Below are positions 9,193-18,354 of a stretch of 64,000 nucleotides of DNA, piece after piece (positions within the stretch are counted from its first letter, which is position 1; each line of letters opens with the position of its first letter). The notes under the pieces are model-generated. The model saw only the letters and a list, made by a program, of their open reading frames with translations, was not told where the DNA came from and ran no database searches. Both the position numbers and the translations under genes were made by a program. Source of the DNA: Eubacterium sp. UBA3279 (lineage in GTDB: Bacteria; Bacillota; Clostridia; Lachnospirales; Lachnospiraceae); assembly GCA_002361775.1 (NCBI GenBank), contig DETV01000105.1, positions 1 to 64,000 of the forward strand, given 5' to 3'.

Positions 9193-9998
9193 GACAATTC
9201 CTCCCTGACAAATTTTCCCTGTAAACAAAATCCATGATTCATTGGGCCGCTGCCCTTTCCCAGATCCAGCATAGCAGCCAACGCTCCGGAAATATATTCC
9301 TTTGCCCGTTCCACTGACTGCTCCATGGAAAATCCTTTTGCCAAATTTGAGGCAATAGCGCTGGATAAAGTACATCCTGTTCCATGGGTATTGGTGTTAT
9401 TGATCCGTTTTCCCTGAAACCACTGATATACCCCTTTTTGATACAGCAGATCGTTGGCATCATTCAGACTGTGTCCTCCTTTTACCAATACTGCGCATCC
9501 ATGGGTATCACCAATAATTTTTGCAGCTCTTTTCATGTCTTCCACATTTTTTATGGAAATTCCCGCCAGAATCTCTGCTTCCGGAATATTCGGTGTGACC
9601 AGATCTGCCAGAGGAAAAATCTCTTTCTGCAAAATTGCAACAGCCTCTGTTTTCATTAATTCAGAACCACTGGTAGCCACCATCACCGGGTCTGCCACTA
9701 TATTTTTGGCTCCATACTTTTTAAGACATTCTCCAATCACATGAATCAGCTCTCCGTTGGAAACCATTCCGATTTTCACCGCATCCGGAAAAATATCTTC
9801 AAACACTGCTTCCATTTGCTGTTTCAAAAATTCAGGAGTTACCTCCATAATCCCTGTTACACCGGTTGTATTTTGAGCTGTCAATGCAGTAACTGCACTC
9901 ATCCCAAAAACCCCATTCATGGTCATTGTTTTTAAATCTGCCTGGATACCGGCGCCTCCGCTGGAATCACTTCCAGCGATTGATAATGCTGTTCTCAT
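9189..9998 (-). CDS. thiD: HMP/HMP-phosphate kinase ThiD
   Basis: A 269-aa ribokinase-fold enzyme phosphorylating HMP and HMP-P to HMP-PP. The N-terminal SIAGSDSSGGAGIQADLKT and the C-terminal NTHGTGCTLSSAIA anion-hole motif are diagnostic. The start at 9998 has AAGGAG 6 bases upstream and is preferred over an ATG 11 codons earlier. The stop overlaps the thiC start, so the two are translationally coupled. Confidence 0.96.
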   Translation of the reverse strand: MRTALSIAGSDSSGGAGIQADLKTMTMNGVFGMSAVTALTAQNTTGVTGIMEVTPEFLKQQMEAVFEDIFPDAVKIGMVSNGELIHVIGECLKKYGAKNIVADPVMVATSGSELMKTEAVAILQKEIFPLADLVTPNIPEAEILAGISIKNVEDMKRAAKIIGDTHGCAVLVKGGHSLNDANDLLYQKGVYQWFQGKRINNTNTHGTGCTLSSAIASNLAKGFSMEQSVERAKEYISGALAAMLDLGKGSGPMNHGFCLQGKFVREELS

Positions 9999-10089
9999 AT
10001 CGTTCTCCTTTTCACATACTTTGACTTCCACATCATTTTATTGAGCGACAGAAAGTGGTGCCCCCGACCTGCCGCTTATGTAATCCTTT

Positions 10090-10734
10090 TCAGGATTTAC
10101 AGACAATTTGTTCAGAAATACTTCTCAGTTGACGACATTCTTCTTCAATATCCTCTGCGGAAAAAATAGCGGATACTAAAGCTGCTCCTGCCACTTTCGT
10201 CCCTGCCAGCTCTGAAAAATTGTTCTTTTGAACTCCTCCAATGGCTACCACAGGTATGTTTACTGCCTGACAAATATCTCGTAATCTTTCCAGAGAAATT
10301 TTCTCTGCATCCATTTTGGTGGATGTTCCAAAAACAGCTCCCACACCCAGATAGTCGGCTCCCGCCTGTTCTGCCTGTATCGCCTGTTCTACCGTTCGCG
10401 CCGAAACACCGATGATCATCTTTTCTCCCACCAGTTTTCGCACTTCTTTTGCTTCCATATCTTTTTGCCCCACATGTACTCCATCCGCTCCACACCGGAC
10501 GGCAATATCCACATGATCATTTATGATAAGGGGAACTTGATATTTCTCACATAACAATTTCATTCTCTTTGCTTCCCGTAAAAAAGCTTCACTTTCCAGC
10601 CGCTTATCCCGAAACTGAATGCAGGTGACTCCCCCTTTCAGCGCCTGTTCCACCTGTTCCAACAAAGTAAAACGCCCTGTCCAGCTTGCATCTGTCACTC
10701 CGTAAACCCGCAGCATTTCTGGTCTTATCCTCAT
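10090..10734 (-). CDS. thiE: Thiamine-phosphate synthase ThiE
   Basis: A 214-aa TIM-barrel enzyme joining HMP-PP and thiazole phosphate into thiamine phosphate. Typical ThiE landmarks are TCIQFRDK, INDHVDIAVRCGADGVHVGQ and GVGAVFGTSTK. The start at 10734 follows an AAGAGG site and leaves 20 bases after thiM; an upstream in-frame ATG at 10767 lies inside thiM and has no site. About 90 bases with no gene separate it from thiD. Confidence 0.94.
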   Translation of the reverse strand: MRIRPEMLRVYGVTDASWTGRFTLLEQVEQALKGGVTCIQFRDKRLESEAFLREAKRMKLLCEKYQVPLIINDHVDIAVRCGADGVHVGQKDMEAKEVRKLVGEKMIIGVSARTVEQAIQAEQAGADYLGVGAVFGTSTKMDAEKISLERLRDICQAVNIPVVAIGGVQKNNFSELAGTKVAGAALVSAIFSAEDIEEECRQLRSISEQIVCKS

Positions 10735-10754
10735 TATTTTCCTCTTTCCCCTTC

Positions 10755-11582
10755 TCAGGATTTCCATTTTTTATATCTGGCATATTGTTCCAGTTCTTCA
10801 CCGTTTAACTGATAAATCCCATCCATCAGATATATTCTGTAGGAACCGCTGCCATCTTCCGGTTTCATGCGAGCATATGCTTTTTCTCCCGCAACCCCCA
10901 TAGCACAGACTGCCGCAAGAGCTGATTCCAGAGGTTTTTCAGGGCAAACAGCCACATAAGCCGCTGTGAGAGCAGAAAGCTGGCATCCTGTACCGGTAAC
11001 CTTTTTCATCATGGGATGCCCATTCAGAACAAGAAAACTTTCCTTCTGATCAGTTACCACATCCATGGCTCCTGTGAGAATTACAACTGCTCCCGTCTGT
11101 TCTGAACATTCCCTGGCAATCTTCACCATCTGCTCTATATTTTCTTCTGTCACCTGATCACAGGGAGCTGCATCCACTCCCTTTCCTTCTTCTCTTTTTC
11201 CTGATAAAGCTCTGATTTCTGAAGCATTTCCCCGGATTACAGAAAAATGCATGACTTCTTTCAGTTTCTCCACAGTTTCTCTGCGAAAAGCGGAAATTCC
11301 GGCTCCCACCGGATCTAAAATCACCGGAATCCCCATTTCATTTGCTTTGATCCCCGCTTTCATCATTGCCGGAATCACTCTCTGACTGAGCATTCCCATA
11401 TTTAATACCAATCCGGCGCTGGAAGCAGTGATTTCTTCTGCCTCCCTTTCCTCATCAGCCATAACAGGAGAGGCTCCACAGGCAAGTAAAAGATTGGCAC
11501 AGTCATTTATTGATACCCGATTCATTATGTTGTGGATCAGGGGCTCCTTTTTCCTCACCTCTTCCAGAATCTCCTTTAACAT
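10755..11582 (-). CDS. thiM: Hydroxyethylthiazole kinase ThiM
   Basis: A 275-aa ribokinase-fold enzyme phosphorylating salvaged hydroxyethylthiazole. PLIHNIMNRVSINDCANLLLACG near the N-terminus, VILDPVGAG and the TGTGCQLSALTAAYV motif identify it. With thiW next to it and no thiG, thiH or thiS in the operon, the thiazole half is evidently imported and phosphorylated rather than built by this locus. Confidence 0.95.
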   Translation of the reverse strand: MLKEILEEVRKKEPLIHNIMNRVSINDCANLLLACGASPVMADEEREAEEITASSAGLVLNMGMLSQRVIPAMMKAGIKANEMGIPVILDPVGAGISAFRRETVEKLKEVMHFSVIRGNASEIRALSGKREEGKGVDAAPCDQVTEENIEQMVKIARECSEQTGAVVILTGAMDVVTDQKESFLVLNGHPMMKKVTGTGCQLSALTAAYVAVCPEKPLESALAAVCAMGVAGEKAYARMKPEDGSGSYRIYLMDGIYQLNGEELEQYARYKKWKS

Positions 11583-11603
11583 TGCAAAATCCTCCTGACT
11601 TAT

Positions 11604-12119
11604 TTACTGCACAGAAGCCTGAAAACTTTCTAAAACCCCGGTCTTTCTCAGCGCTCCGATCAAAATTGCGGACAACAAAGCTCCGCCTGCTGTGGATACA
11701 AGAAATGGAATCACATAAGCATAAAATGCAACTTCTCCAGCAGATACCCCCATCAAGGCGATGGCTATGGGATAAGCACAGAGACCTCCCAGAATTCCTG
11801 TTCCAAATACCTCTGCAAACAAAGTTACAGGGATATTTTTAAACTTCCAGTAAGCCATACCGCAAAGAAGCGCGCCAAACATACTTCCCGGGAAAGCCAG
11901 TAAACTTCCCAGACCCATCAGGTTTCGGAGCAGACTGGCTCCAAACGCCACAGCCACCCCATACCAGGGCCCCAGAAGAACTGCACACAGAATATTTACC
12001 ATATGCTGTACCGGCGCACATTTACTGCCAAATACAGGAACGGAAAACATACTTCCTACCACTGCCACTGCACATAAAATACCTGCCACACACATTTTCT
12101 TTGTTTGATTCTTTTTCAT
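11604..12119 (-). CDS. thiW: ThiW, ECF-type thiazole transporter S component
   Basis: A 171-aa membrane protein with about five hydrophobic segments. It has the conserved SVPVFGSKCAPVQHMVNILCAV region of ThiW proteins, predicted substrate-binding subunits for hydroxyethylthiazole that share an energy-coupling module encoded elsewhere. It is the first gene of the thi operon, directly behind the TPP riboswitch, with AAAGGAG 8 bases before the ATG. Its partner ThiM acts on the presumed cargo. Confidence 0.9.
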   Translation of the reverse strand: MKKNQTKKMCVAGILCAVAVVGSMFSVPVFGSKCAPVQHMVNILCAVLLGPWYGVAVAFGASLLRNLMGLGSLLAFPGSMFGALLCGMAYWKFKNIPVTLFAEVFGTGILGGLCAYPIAIALMGVSAGEVAFYAYVIPFLVSTAGGALLSAILIGALRKTGVLESFQASVQ

Positions 12120-12198
12120 TTTTCAAACACTCCTTTTCTGATTTTAGGGAAACATCATATCAATGGCATCTCCAAAACCCACAAAAAGGTACAAAAAA

Positions 12199-12222
12199 GG
12201 AGATACCATATACGGCATCTCC
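12199..12222 (-). terminator. Riboswitch expression-platform terminator
   Basis: On the minus strand GGAGATGCC and GGTATCTCC form a hairpin followed by TTTTTT (12193-12198), between the TPP aptamer and thiW. A second copy of GGAGATGCC lies downstream in the transcript (12165-12173). Confidence 0.85.
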
Positions 12223-12250
12223 GAAATCTCGAAAAAAATCAACAACTATG

Positions 12251-12334
12251 ACTTCCTACGACGGCATTATCCGTATCAGGTAAAGGGTCGAAGTTGATGA
12301 CTTCCTCTCAGCCTGCCATTACAAGCTCCCCTGT
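12251..12334 (-). promoter_or_regulatory. TPP riboswitch (THI element)
   Basis: The transcript strand carries CAGGGGAGCTTG, the conserved GGCTGAGAGGAAG (core complement at 12306-12313), then GACCCTTTACCTGATACGG and the closing GTCGTAGGAAGT. This is the standard thi-box aptamer. Bound thiamine pyrophosphate would favour the terminator at 12199-12222 and shut off thiW-thiC. Confidence 0.95.
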
Positions 12335-12346
12335 TTTTACCTGTTC

Positions 12347-12375
12347 AGTATAACACCGGAAAAAAACAGTGTCAA
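12347..12375 (-). promoter_or_regulatory. Promoter of the thi operon
   Basis: TTGACA (12370-12375) and TATACT (12347-12352) on the minus strand with a 17-base spacer, just upstream of the TPP aptamer. Confidence 0.8.
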
Positions 12376-12582
12376 CAAAGTAACCTGCGGATTTTAGCCG
12401 GATTTCATGTTCCCGGGCGATCCATTTCTGTTCACACGGCAATATCTACAAATCCTCCCTTCAAAATATAAACATAGTTCCAATTGTATCTTCCTGTCGA
12501 ATCATGATATAATGGACATTGGTATGTGGTTGATTCTTTTGACTATAGTACTTCACTTTAACAAGAACTCAAGGAGCTCATT

Positions 12583-14043
12583 ATGTATAACAAATTTTTT
12601 TCAAAACTGTTTCGACGTTTATCCTGCCTGGTTATCCTGTGTCTTCTGATTCCCACGGTTGTTTCTGCAACCGAAGAAAATGCTGTCCCCCAGGAACAGG
12701 AATCTTCTTCTGAAGTTTCCGATGAGAATACCGCAGGAGAAGAAACCCCACCGGAACGTCTGGAACCGGATGCTTACTTTGAACCGATTCAGACCAACGA
12801 TATTCCCGATTGGCCACAGGGACCTGCTGTATGGGCAGAATCCGCTGTAGTTATGGATCTTGACAGTGGAGCTTTCCTGTACTCAAAAAATATGGATGTA
12901 ACAAAATATCCGGCCAGCATTACCAAGATTCTCACCACTTTAGTGGCTATTGAAAATTCCCGTCTGGATGAGCGGGTTACCTTCTCTGAAAATGCGATCT
13001 TTGGTATTGAACGAAACAGTTCGCATATTGGTATCCGGGTAGGTGAAATTTTATCCATGGAAAATTGTCTGTATGGTATGATGCTGGAATCTGCCAATGA
13101 GGTTTGTCTTGCTGTAGCAGAACATATCAGCGGAAGTGTGGAAGCCTTTGTAGAACTTATGAATCAAAAAGCAGCTCAATTAGGATGTACTAATACACAT
13201 TTTACCAACCCCAATGGTCTGCCGGATGAAAACCATTACACCACTGCCCATGATATGGCTCTGATCGCCCAGGCAGCCTATGCAAACCCTACTTTTCGAA
13301 AAGTATGCCAGACCAATATTTACTGTATTCCTACCACAAATGTCTGTGGAGAACAGCGCTGGCTTAATAATCATCACAAAATGCTCCCCGAAAAAGATTA
13401 TTTTTACGAAGGCTGTACAGGGGGGAAAACAGGATTTACACAGGCAGCCCTGAACACACTGGTTACCTATGCCGAACGAAACGGACGAAGACTGGTATGT
13501 GTTTCTCTTAGAACAAATGGACCTCAGATTTATACAGATACTGCTTCCCTGTTGGATTATGGATTCCAAAACTTTCAGAATATCACAATCCACTCCCGCA
13601 GCTCCTGCGCTGATACAAAATTTTTATACCCTTCCATTTACTTTGGCGAACCATGCACTGTGGACAATCTTCGCTTAAGCTGCTTTGCCACCATACCTGT
13701 AGGAGCAACAGCAGAACAGGTACAGACAGTTCCTGCCATCACGGAAGGCGCCATTACAAGAACTTATCTGTATAACCAATATCAGGTAGGACAGGAATCC
13801 ATACCCGATACAGCCATTCGGAAACTTTTATCTCCTGTTTCAGACAATTCCGGTAAGGAAACTTCTTCTGCCGATTCTTCTGAAGCGATAAAACTTCCCA
13901 ATATGGAAACTGCAACGAATTTGTTCAAACAGATTCCCATTTATATCTATCTTCTTATTTTGCTTCTTGTAGCAGTGATCATTATGGAAATCATACTGTT
14001 ACACAAAAGAAGAAAACAGAAAAAAAGAAGAAAAAGTAGATAA
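12583..14043 (+). CDS. D-alanyl-D-alanine carboxypeptidase (DacF/PBP5-like)
   Basis: A 486-aa S11-family peptidase that trims the terminal D-Ala from peptidoglycan stem peptides. A signal peptide covers residues ~1-29, followed by an acidic low-complexity linker (30-60). The three active-site motifs are SITK (112-115), SAN (170-172) and KTG near 282. A transmembrane helix lies close to the C-terminus, followed by a very basic tail (KRRKQKKRRKSR), so the enzyme is probably anchored facing out with the tail inside. AAGGAGCTC precedes the ATG. It is monocistronic with a terminator at 14054-14092. Confidence 0.93.
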   Translation: MYNKFFSKLFRRLSCLVILCLLIPTVVSATEENAVPQEQESSSEVSDENTAGEETPPERLEPDAYFEPIQTNDIPDWPQGPAVWAESAVVMDLDSGAFLYSKNMDVTKYPASITKILTTLVAIENSRLDERVTFSENAIFGIERNSSHIGIRVGEILSMENCLYGMMLESANEVCLAVAEHISGSVEAFVELMNQKAAQLGCTNTHFTNPNGLPDENHYTTAHDMALIAQAAYANPTFRKVCQTNIYCIPTTNVCGEQRWLNNHHKMLPEKDYFYEGCTGGKTGFTQAALNTLVTYAERNGRRLVCVSLRTNGPQIYTDTASLLDYGFQNFQNITIHSRSSCADTKFLYPSIYFGEPCTVDNLRLSCFATIPVGATAEQVQTVPAITEGAITRTYLYNQYQVGQESIPDTAIRKLLSPVSDNSGKETSSADSSEAIKLPNMETATNLFKQIPIYIYLLILLLVAVIIMEIILLHKRRKQKKRRKSR

Positions 14044-14053
14044 TCTTACTTTA

Positions 14054-14092
14054 AAAGGAGGCTACAGCTCAAAACGAGTTGCAACCTCCTTT
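14054..14092. terminator. Bidirectional terminator between dacF-like gene and symporter remnant
   Basis: AAAGGAGG (14054-14061) pairs with CCTCCTTT (14085-14092), with an inner AGCTC/GAGTT pairing. T-rich sequence follows on the plus strand. Confidence 0.7.
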
Positions 14093-14447
14093 ATTATATA
14101 TCTTCATGCAAAATATTTCTCTTCCCAGTTCCACTTGTTCCCTGGCATAACCTTTCGGACACACCCAAAAGAACATAATCCCTGCCAGCAATGCCCCCAG
14201 CGGAATAATATAAATAGATACTGCATCCATCCAGGCGCCTACGGAATCTCCGCTTTCAACAAAAATTCCAACCACAGCAGAAATCAATGCGATCACCGCC
14301 ACTGCTGTTCCTCTGGATATCTTCAGTTGATTTTCCAGCGCTTCAATAGGTGTTTCAAAAAGATTCATCAAAGAAGTTATCGCCGCAAATAAAAATGCCA
14401 CATTTTTAGCACAACTGATCCCGCCCGTTACCGCTTTGTTTTTTCAT
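14069..14447 (-). pseudogene. Neurotransmitter:sodium symporter family, internal deletion
   Basis: The end of this locus encodes about 110 aa with three hydrophobic segments matching the C-terminal part of bacterial SNF/NSS transporters (MNLFETPIEALENQ, then helices). Directly upstream, an ATG at 14445-14447 with GGGGGA before it opens MKKQSGNGRDQLC and then stops; (M)-x-RDQ is how NSS proteins normally begin. The two parts are in different frames. The simplest reading is loss of roughly 1 kb of the middle of a ~450-aa gene, leaving both ends in place. It is non-functional as a transporter. Confidence 0.8.
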
Positions 14448-14468
14448 ATTTTCCCCCTTCTTTTTCCC

Positions 14469-15440
14469 TTAGATTCCACTTTGACTTTTCTTTTCCTGTT
14501 TCCTTTTTTCTTTCCTCTTTCTTTTAATCTCTTCTTTTTTTTCTTTAATCTGCAAAGCCTCCGCTTCATCTGTCAGTTTCATGGTCTTCACCGCAAACAC
14601 ATTTCCCTTTTCGGTCTTTTTCATGCGGATCTTCCCTTTCAGCCATCCATGTCTGGGACAATACGCCAGACAATAATAATTCTTCTGTCCACTGGCAAAC
14701 CAGCGGATTTTCTTTCTCACATTTTTTCCGCAAAGAAAACACCTGCTGCCGGTAATCTCTTTGTCCAACATAGCATCTTCCTTACTGGAAAACTCCCGGG
14801 ATATATATTTTTCATATCCGGGATATATAACATGGAGTTCTTCTTCTTTTTTCTTCGGATTCTGATAACAGTCAATAGAATAAAATTGCTCCGCTATGTC
14901 CTTATCAATTTTCCTAAATACCTGAGCAGTATACCAGGCATCTGCCAAAGCTCTGTGAAAATCCTTCTTCTTCTCCAACTGTAAAAAATCCACCGCATAT
15001 TCCAGAGATTTTCTGCTCTCACCGTCTTCATAATCAAGACTAAACAGCTTCTGTACATCAAGAAAAGCTAACGGTCCCTTTAACAACTGCAGCACTCCGT
15101 AATACTTCATGTTTCTCTGAAGTTCCAAAAGATCCGAATTACCCCAGGTACAAAAACGATACTCTTCTCCACACCATTTCAGGAACTCCCGGATAGCCTT
15201 ATAAAAGGCTACTCCATTTTCCAGATCTTTCATCTCCAGTTGAATGATCTCTTTCGTGCGAAAATGAAGCTTTTTGTACACTCTCGGTTGAATCAATACA
15301 TGATATTGATCTATGATCTGCTTCTCATTATTTAATTTTACTGCGCCTATTTCAATAATCTCAAAGGGAATTCTTTCATTTTCCTGCCCTTTTCCATAAG
15401 GACACTGATTCCATTCCAGATCAAAGACTATATAATCCAT
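14469..15440 (-). CDS. DEDDh 3'-5' exonuclease with C-terminal zinc-ribbon and basic tail
   Basis: A 323-aa protein with a DnaQ-like exonuclease domain: ExoI DLEWN (residues 7-11), ExoII WGNSDLLEL and ExoIII HRALADAWYT (H-x4-D). It resembles the KapD/ERI-1-like exonucleases. After the nuclease come a CFLCGK and a CLAYCPRHGW pair, a probable zinc-binding module, then a highly charged Lys/Glu tail of ~35 residues suited to nucleic-acid contact. RNA or DNA 3' ends are the expected substrate; which one is not clear. It stands alone between the symporter remnant and darA. Confidence 0.85.
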   Translation of the reverse strand: MDYIVFDLEWNQCPYGKGQENERIPFEIIEIGAVKLNNEKQIIDQYHVLIQPRVYKKLHFRTKEIIQLEMKDLENGVAFYKAIREFLKWCGEEYRFCTWGNSDLLELQRNMKYYGVLQLLKGPLAFLDVQKLFSLDYEDGESRKSLEYAVDFLQLEKKKDFHRALADAWYTAQVFRKIDKDIAEQFYSIDCYQNPKKKEEELHVIYPGYEKYISREFSSKEDAMLDKEITGSRCFLCGKNVRKKIRWFASGQKNYYCLAYCPRHGWLKGKIRMKKTEKGNVFAVKTMKLTDEAEALQIKEKKEEIKRKRKEKRKQEKKSQSGI

Positions 15441-15527
15441 ACCGTTTCCGTTCCTCTCTCACATTTCAATACAAAGTATAAAACATTGTATTCATTCAGT
15501 CAATAAAAGAAACAACGGCAATAATTC

Positions 15528-15899
15528 TCAGAATTTTTTCAAAGAATCCATACTCAGAGTAAACATGGTTACTCCTCCCACCTGTTTTTCAACCGGAATT
15601 GCCACTCCTGTATTGATTCCTCTGACCTCTGCTCCGGAAGACGTCATCGTATATGTGGTAATCTTACGTTTTCCCGCATATTTTTCCAGAATCGCTGTTA
15701 CTTCCGAAAGACGCTCCTCTCCCACACCAATCATAATAGTAACATTTTTCTTTTTCAGGAAACCGCCGCTGGAACTGAGCTTCGTAACAAAGAAGTTTTT
15801 CTCATTTAACATCTCTACCGTCTGATCATAATCTTCTTCCTGTAAAATTGCCAAAATCAATTTATTATCTCTGCTGGTATCCACTGTATTATTTTCCAT
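15528..15899 (-). CDS. darA: Cyclic-di-AMP receptor, PII-like (DarA/PstA)
   Basis: A 123-aa protein of the PF06153 family. The motif SSSGGFLKKKNVTIMIGV contains the glycine-rich c-di-AMP loop, and the core follows the PII-like ferredoxin fold. Members bind c-di-AMP as trimers in Firmicutes and are thought to relay the signal to partners not yet known. GGAGGT sits 7 bases before the ATG. It is monocistronic. Confidence 0.9.
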   Translation of the reverse strand: MENNTVDTSRDNKLILAILQEEDYDQTVEMLNEKNFFVTKLSSSGGFLKKKNVTIMIGVGEERLSEVTAILEKYAGKRKITTYTMTSSGAEVRGINTGVAIPVEKQVGGVTMFTLSMDSLKKF

Positions 15900-16027
15900 A
15901 ATGTTTACCTCCCATAATATGATGTTTGTGGCAATTATACTACTGATAGAACAAAAATGGAATAAGAAAATACGTCATTTTCATTAAAATATTCTTACAT
16001 TTTATTTCTTTCTGCTCTTTATTTTCT

Positions 16028-16927
16028 TCAATTATATTTTATTTCTTTCTTCCGTTTGAAATGACAAAAAGCTCCAATCATGCCCGCATGATTTTCATGA
16101 TAAGCAAACTCCCATCGGGTATGTTTTGCTACTGTGGGAAGAAGATATCGACGAATACTCTTTTCTAAAGGCTCTCTAAGATATTCTTTTTGCGCCATGA
16201 TTCCTCCGCCTAAAACTACCACCTCCGGATTGATCACATAACAAATATTCGCAATACCCATGCCCAGAATATTGCACATTTCCTCAATTGCTTTTTTGCA
16301 ATCCCTGTCTCCTTGTTTTGCCTGTTCAAACACATATTTCCCATCTATTTTTTCTGAAGATATCCCTTTATAAGATGCAACTTTTTTCACCAGAATACTG
16401 CTGGCGCCTAAATCCTGAAAATCTCCTCCCGGAAGATGCATGTATCCTACTTCGCAGGCGCTTCCGGAAAATCCATGGAACACTTGATGGTCGATAATAA
16501 CAGCGCCGCCGATTCCCGTTCCCACAGTCAGACATACACTGATTCTGCTTCCTTTTGCAGCTCCTGAAAAATCCTCTGCTAATCCTGCACAATTTACATC
16601 ATTTTCTACTTCACAGGGTAAATGAAATCGTTCTTCTATGATTTTCTTTATTTCTGTTCCTGTATAATCCGGAATCAAAGGCGCCGCATAGAGAATTTTT
16701 CCTTCCTTCCAATCTACCATTCCAGCTGTAGAAATACAGATTCCCTCCGGCTGATAATCCTTCAGAAACTCTTCTATAATGTGCTCTGTTTTTTTCATAA
16801 TACCAGGTCCGCCGTACTTCATAGCTTCAGAAGGTACACTTCCTGTGGTAATAAATATACCGTCTTCTCGGATTAATCCATATTTAATAGATGTACCCCC
16901 AATATCAATACAAATATATGTTTTCAT
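16028..16927 (-). CDS. nanK: ROK-family sugar kinase, probable N-acetylmannosamine kinase
   Basis: A 299-aa ROK kinase. The phosphate-1 motif DIGGTSIKYG is at residues 8-17 and GTGIGGAVI forms the adenosine motif region. The Cys-rich zinc motif found in many ROK proteins is absent, with ACEVGYMHLPGG in its place. It lies 16 bases downstream of nanE on the same strand, so ManNAc is the likely substrate: ManNAc to ManNAc-6-P, then NanE gives GlcNAc-6-P. Neuraminate lyase and transporter genes are not in the window, so the substrate is inferred from the neighbour. Confidence 0.8.
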   Translation of the reverse strand: MKTYICIDIGGTSIKYGLIREDGIFITTGSVPSEAMKYGGPGIMKKTEHIIEEFLKDYQPEGICISTAGMVDWKEGKILYAAPLIPDYTGTEIKKIIEERFHLPCEVENDVNCAGLAEDFSGAAKGSRISVCLTVGTGIGGAVIIDHQVFHGFSGSACEVGYMHLPGGDFQDLGASSILVKKVASYKGISSEKIDGKYVFEQAKQGDRDCKKAIEEMCNILGMGIANICYVINPEVVVLGGGIMAQKEYLREPLEKSIRRYLLPTVAKHTRWEFAYHENHAGMIGAFCHFKRKKEIKYN

Positions 16928-16943
16928 ATTTATCTCCTGCTCA

Positions 16944-17657
16944 TTACTGGTTTTTACAGTACCTGTCTGCTTTTTTCATTTCTTCCGTAAATGATTTTGT
17001 AATTAATTGCGGACGGGTAATAATAGAACCAACCACTACGCTATAACACCCCAATTCAATAACACGCCTTGCTTTCTCTGGCGTGTTAATATTTCCTTCC
17101 GCAATAACAGGATGATGTACATTTTGTAAAATTTTTCGAATGATTTCAAAATCATTCTCTTCTATCCGATCTCCCTTACTTTGTTCCGTATATCCTACCA
17201 GTGTGGTTCCAATAAAATCAAATCCCAGTGCATCTGCATGAAGCGCTTCTTCTATAGTAGAACAATCTGCCATTAAAAGTTGTCTGGGATATTTTTTTCT
17301 TATTTCAAAATAAAAATCATCTAATGCTTTTCCCTCTGGCCTTAAAGATATTGTTGCATCTATTGCTATGATCTCCGGTTCCACTTCCTGAAGTTCATCT
17401 ATCTCTTTCATAGTTGGTGTAATATATACCTGACTATCCGGATAATCTCTCTTTACAATTCCTATAACAGGAAGTTCCACATTTTTCTTAATCTCCATAA
17501 TATCTTCTTTTGTATTGGCACGTATCCCCATCGCGCCTCCCTCTTTTGCTGCTTTCGCCATTCTTCCCATAATAAAAGAAGAATGTAACGGTTCGTGAGG
17601 AAGTGCCTGACAGGACACTATCAAATGCTCTCTTAACTGTTCTAATTTATTTTCCAT
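16944..17657 (-). CDS. nanE: N-acetylmannosamine-6-phosphate 2-epimerase
   Basis: A 237-aa TIM-barrel enzyme interconverting ManNAc-6-P and GlcNAc-6-P. LIVSCQALPHEPLHSS, GIRANTKEDI, PVIGIVKRDY and VIAEGNINTPEKA are typical NanE segments. The ATG at 17657 is chosen because AGGTGA lies 6 bases upstream; a GTG three codons earlier overlaps that site. It leads a two-gene operon with the ROK kinase. The ~220 bases upstream hold no gene. Confidence 0.93.
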   Translation of the reverse strand: MENKLEQLREHLIVSCQALPHEPLHSSFIMGRMAKAAKEGGAMGIRANTKEDIMEIKKNVELPVIGIVKRDYPDSQVYITPTMKEIDELQEVEPEIIAIDATISLRPEGKALDDFYFEIRKKYPRQLLMADCSTIEEALHADALGFDFIGTTLVGYTEQSKGDRIEENDFEIIRKILQNVHHPVIAEGNINTPEKARRVIELGCYSVVVGSIITRPQLITKSFTEEMKKADRYCKNQ

Positions 17658-17879
17658 TTTTATCACCTATACCTTTCTTTTCTACAGCGCTGTTTTATCT
17701 ATTTAATAATTCCAGCAATCACTCTCTGAGAAAAAATATCATAAATCCACGATAACAAATCTTATGCTATTGTTCCATGCTTTTTGCTTGTAAAGTAAAA
17801 AACCTCTGTCATTTTTATAACCAAAAACGAAAACACTATAATAAATTTATCATACATGAACGGGTACGAAAATTTTATA

Positions 17880-18251
17880 TTAAGTCTCCTCTGGGCAGGT
17901 AACCTCTATCACCTGCTCGATCATTTTATGCAGAAGCTGACTTTGCTGTGTATCTGCCGCCTGATAATAAACTTCCTTTCCTTCTCGCCGGCACACAATC
18001 AGACCACTTCCTCGAAGAATCCTCAAATGATGAGAAACTGCAGGACTGGACATATCCAACATGGCTGAAATATTAATCACACACTCTTCACAATGACACA
18101 AAAGCCAAAAAAGACGAACCCGTGTCGTATCTCCCAGTTGCTTAAAAATATCTGCAACCAACTGGAATTTTTCCATATTCCCCAATTCTTTCTTTATCCT
18201 CTCCGAAGCAGCCCGCGTACCATGCTCATGGGGTAATTTTCCGTTTTCCAT
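17880..18251 (-). CDS. Metal-responsive ArsR/SmtB repressor
   Basis: A 123-aa winged-helix repressor. CHCEECVINISAMLDMSSPAVSHH combines a Cys-rich alpha-3 region, like the ELCVCDL metal site of CadC/ArsR proteins, with the recognition helix. Additional potential ligands are the N-terminal HEHGT and the C-terminal VTCPEE. It diverges from the HMA-protein/P-type ATPase genes and a palindromic operator lies in the shared intergenic region, so it very likely represses metal efflux until Cd, Zn or a related ion binds. The exact metal is not determined. Confidence 0.87.
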   Translation of the reverse strand: MENGKLPHEHGTRAASERIKKELGNMEKFQLVADIFKQLGDTTRVRLFWLLCHCEECVINISAMLDMSSPAVSHHLRILRGSGLIVCRREGKEVYYQAADTQQSQLLHKMIEQVIEVTCPEET

Positions 18252-18318
18252 AGCTCCTTCCTCCTCCTTTTCTTATCCTTAAAAATTTTATTTTTTTATA
18301 AAAAATGCTTCTATCGTA

Positions 18319-18347
18319 TTGACTTCTCTCTGTAACTGCATTATACT
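18319..18347 (+). promoter_or_regulatory. Promoter of the metal-efflux operon
   Basis: TTGACT (18319-18324) and TATACT (18342-18347) with an ideal 17-base spacer on the plus strand. Confidence 0.75.
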
Positions 18348-18354
18348 TCAATTA

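Noticed and set aside
16028..17657. A full sialic-acid catabolic cluster
   Set aside because: Only the epimerase and a ROK kinase are present; no neuraminate lyase, transporter, sialidase, nagA or nagB is in the window.
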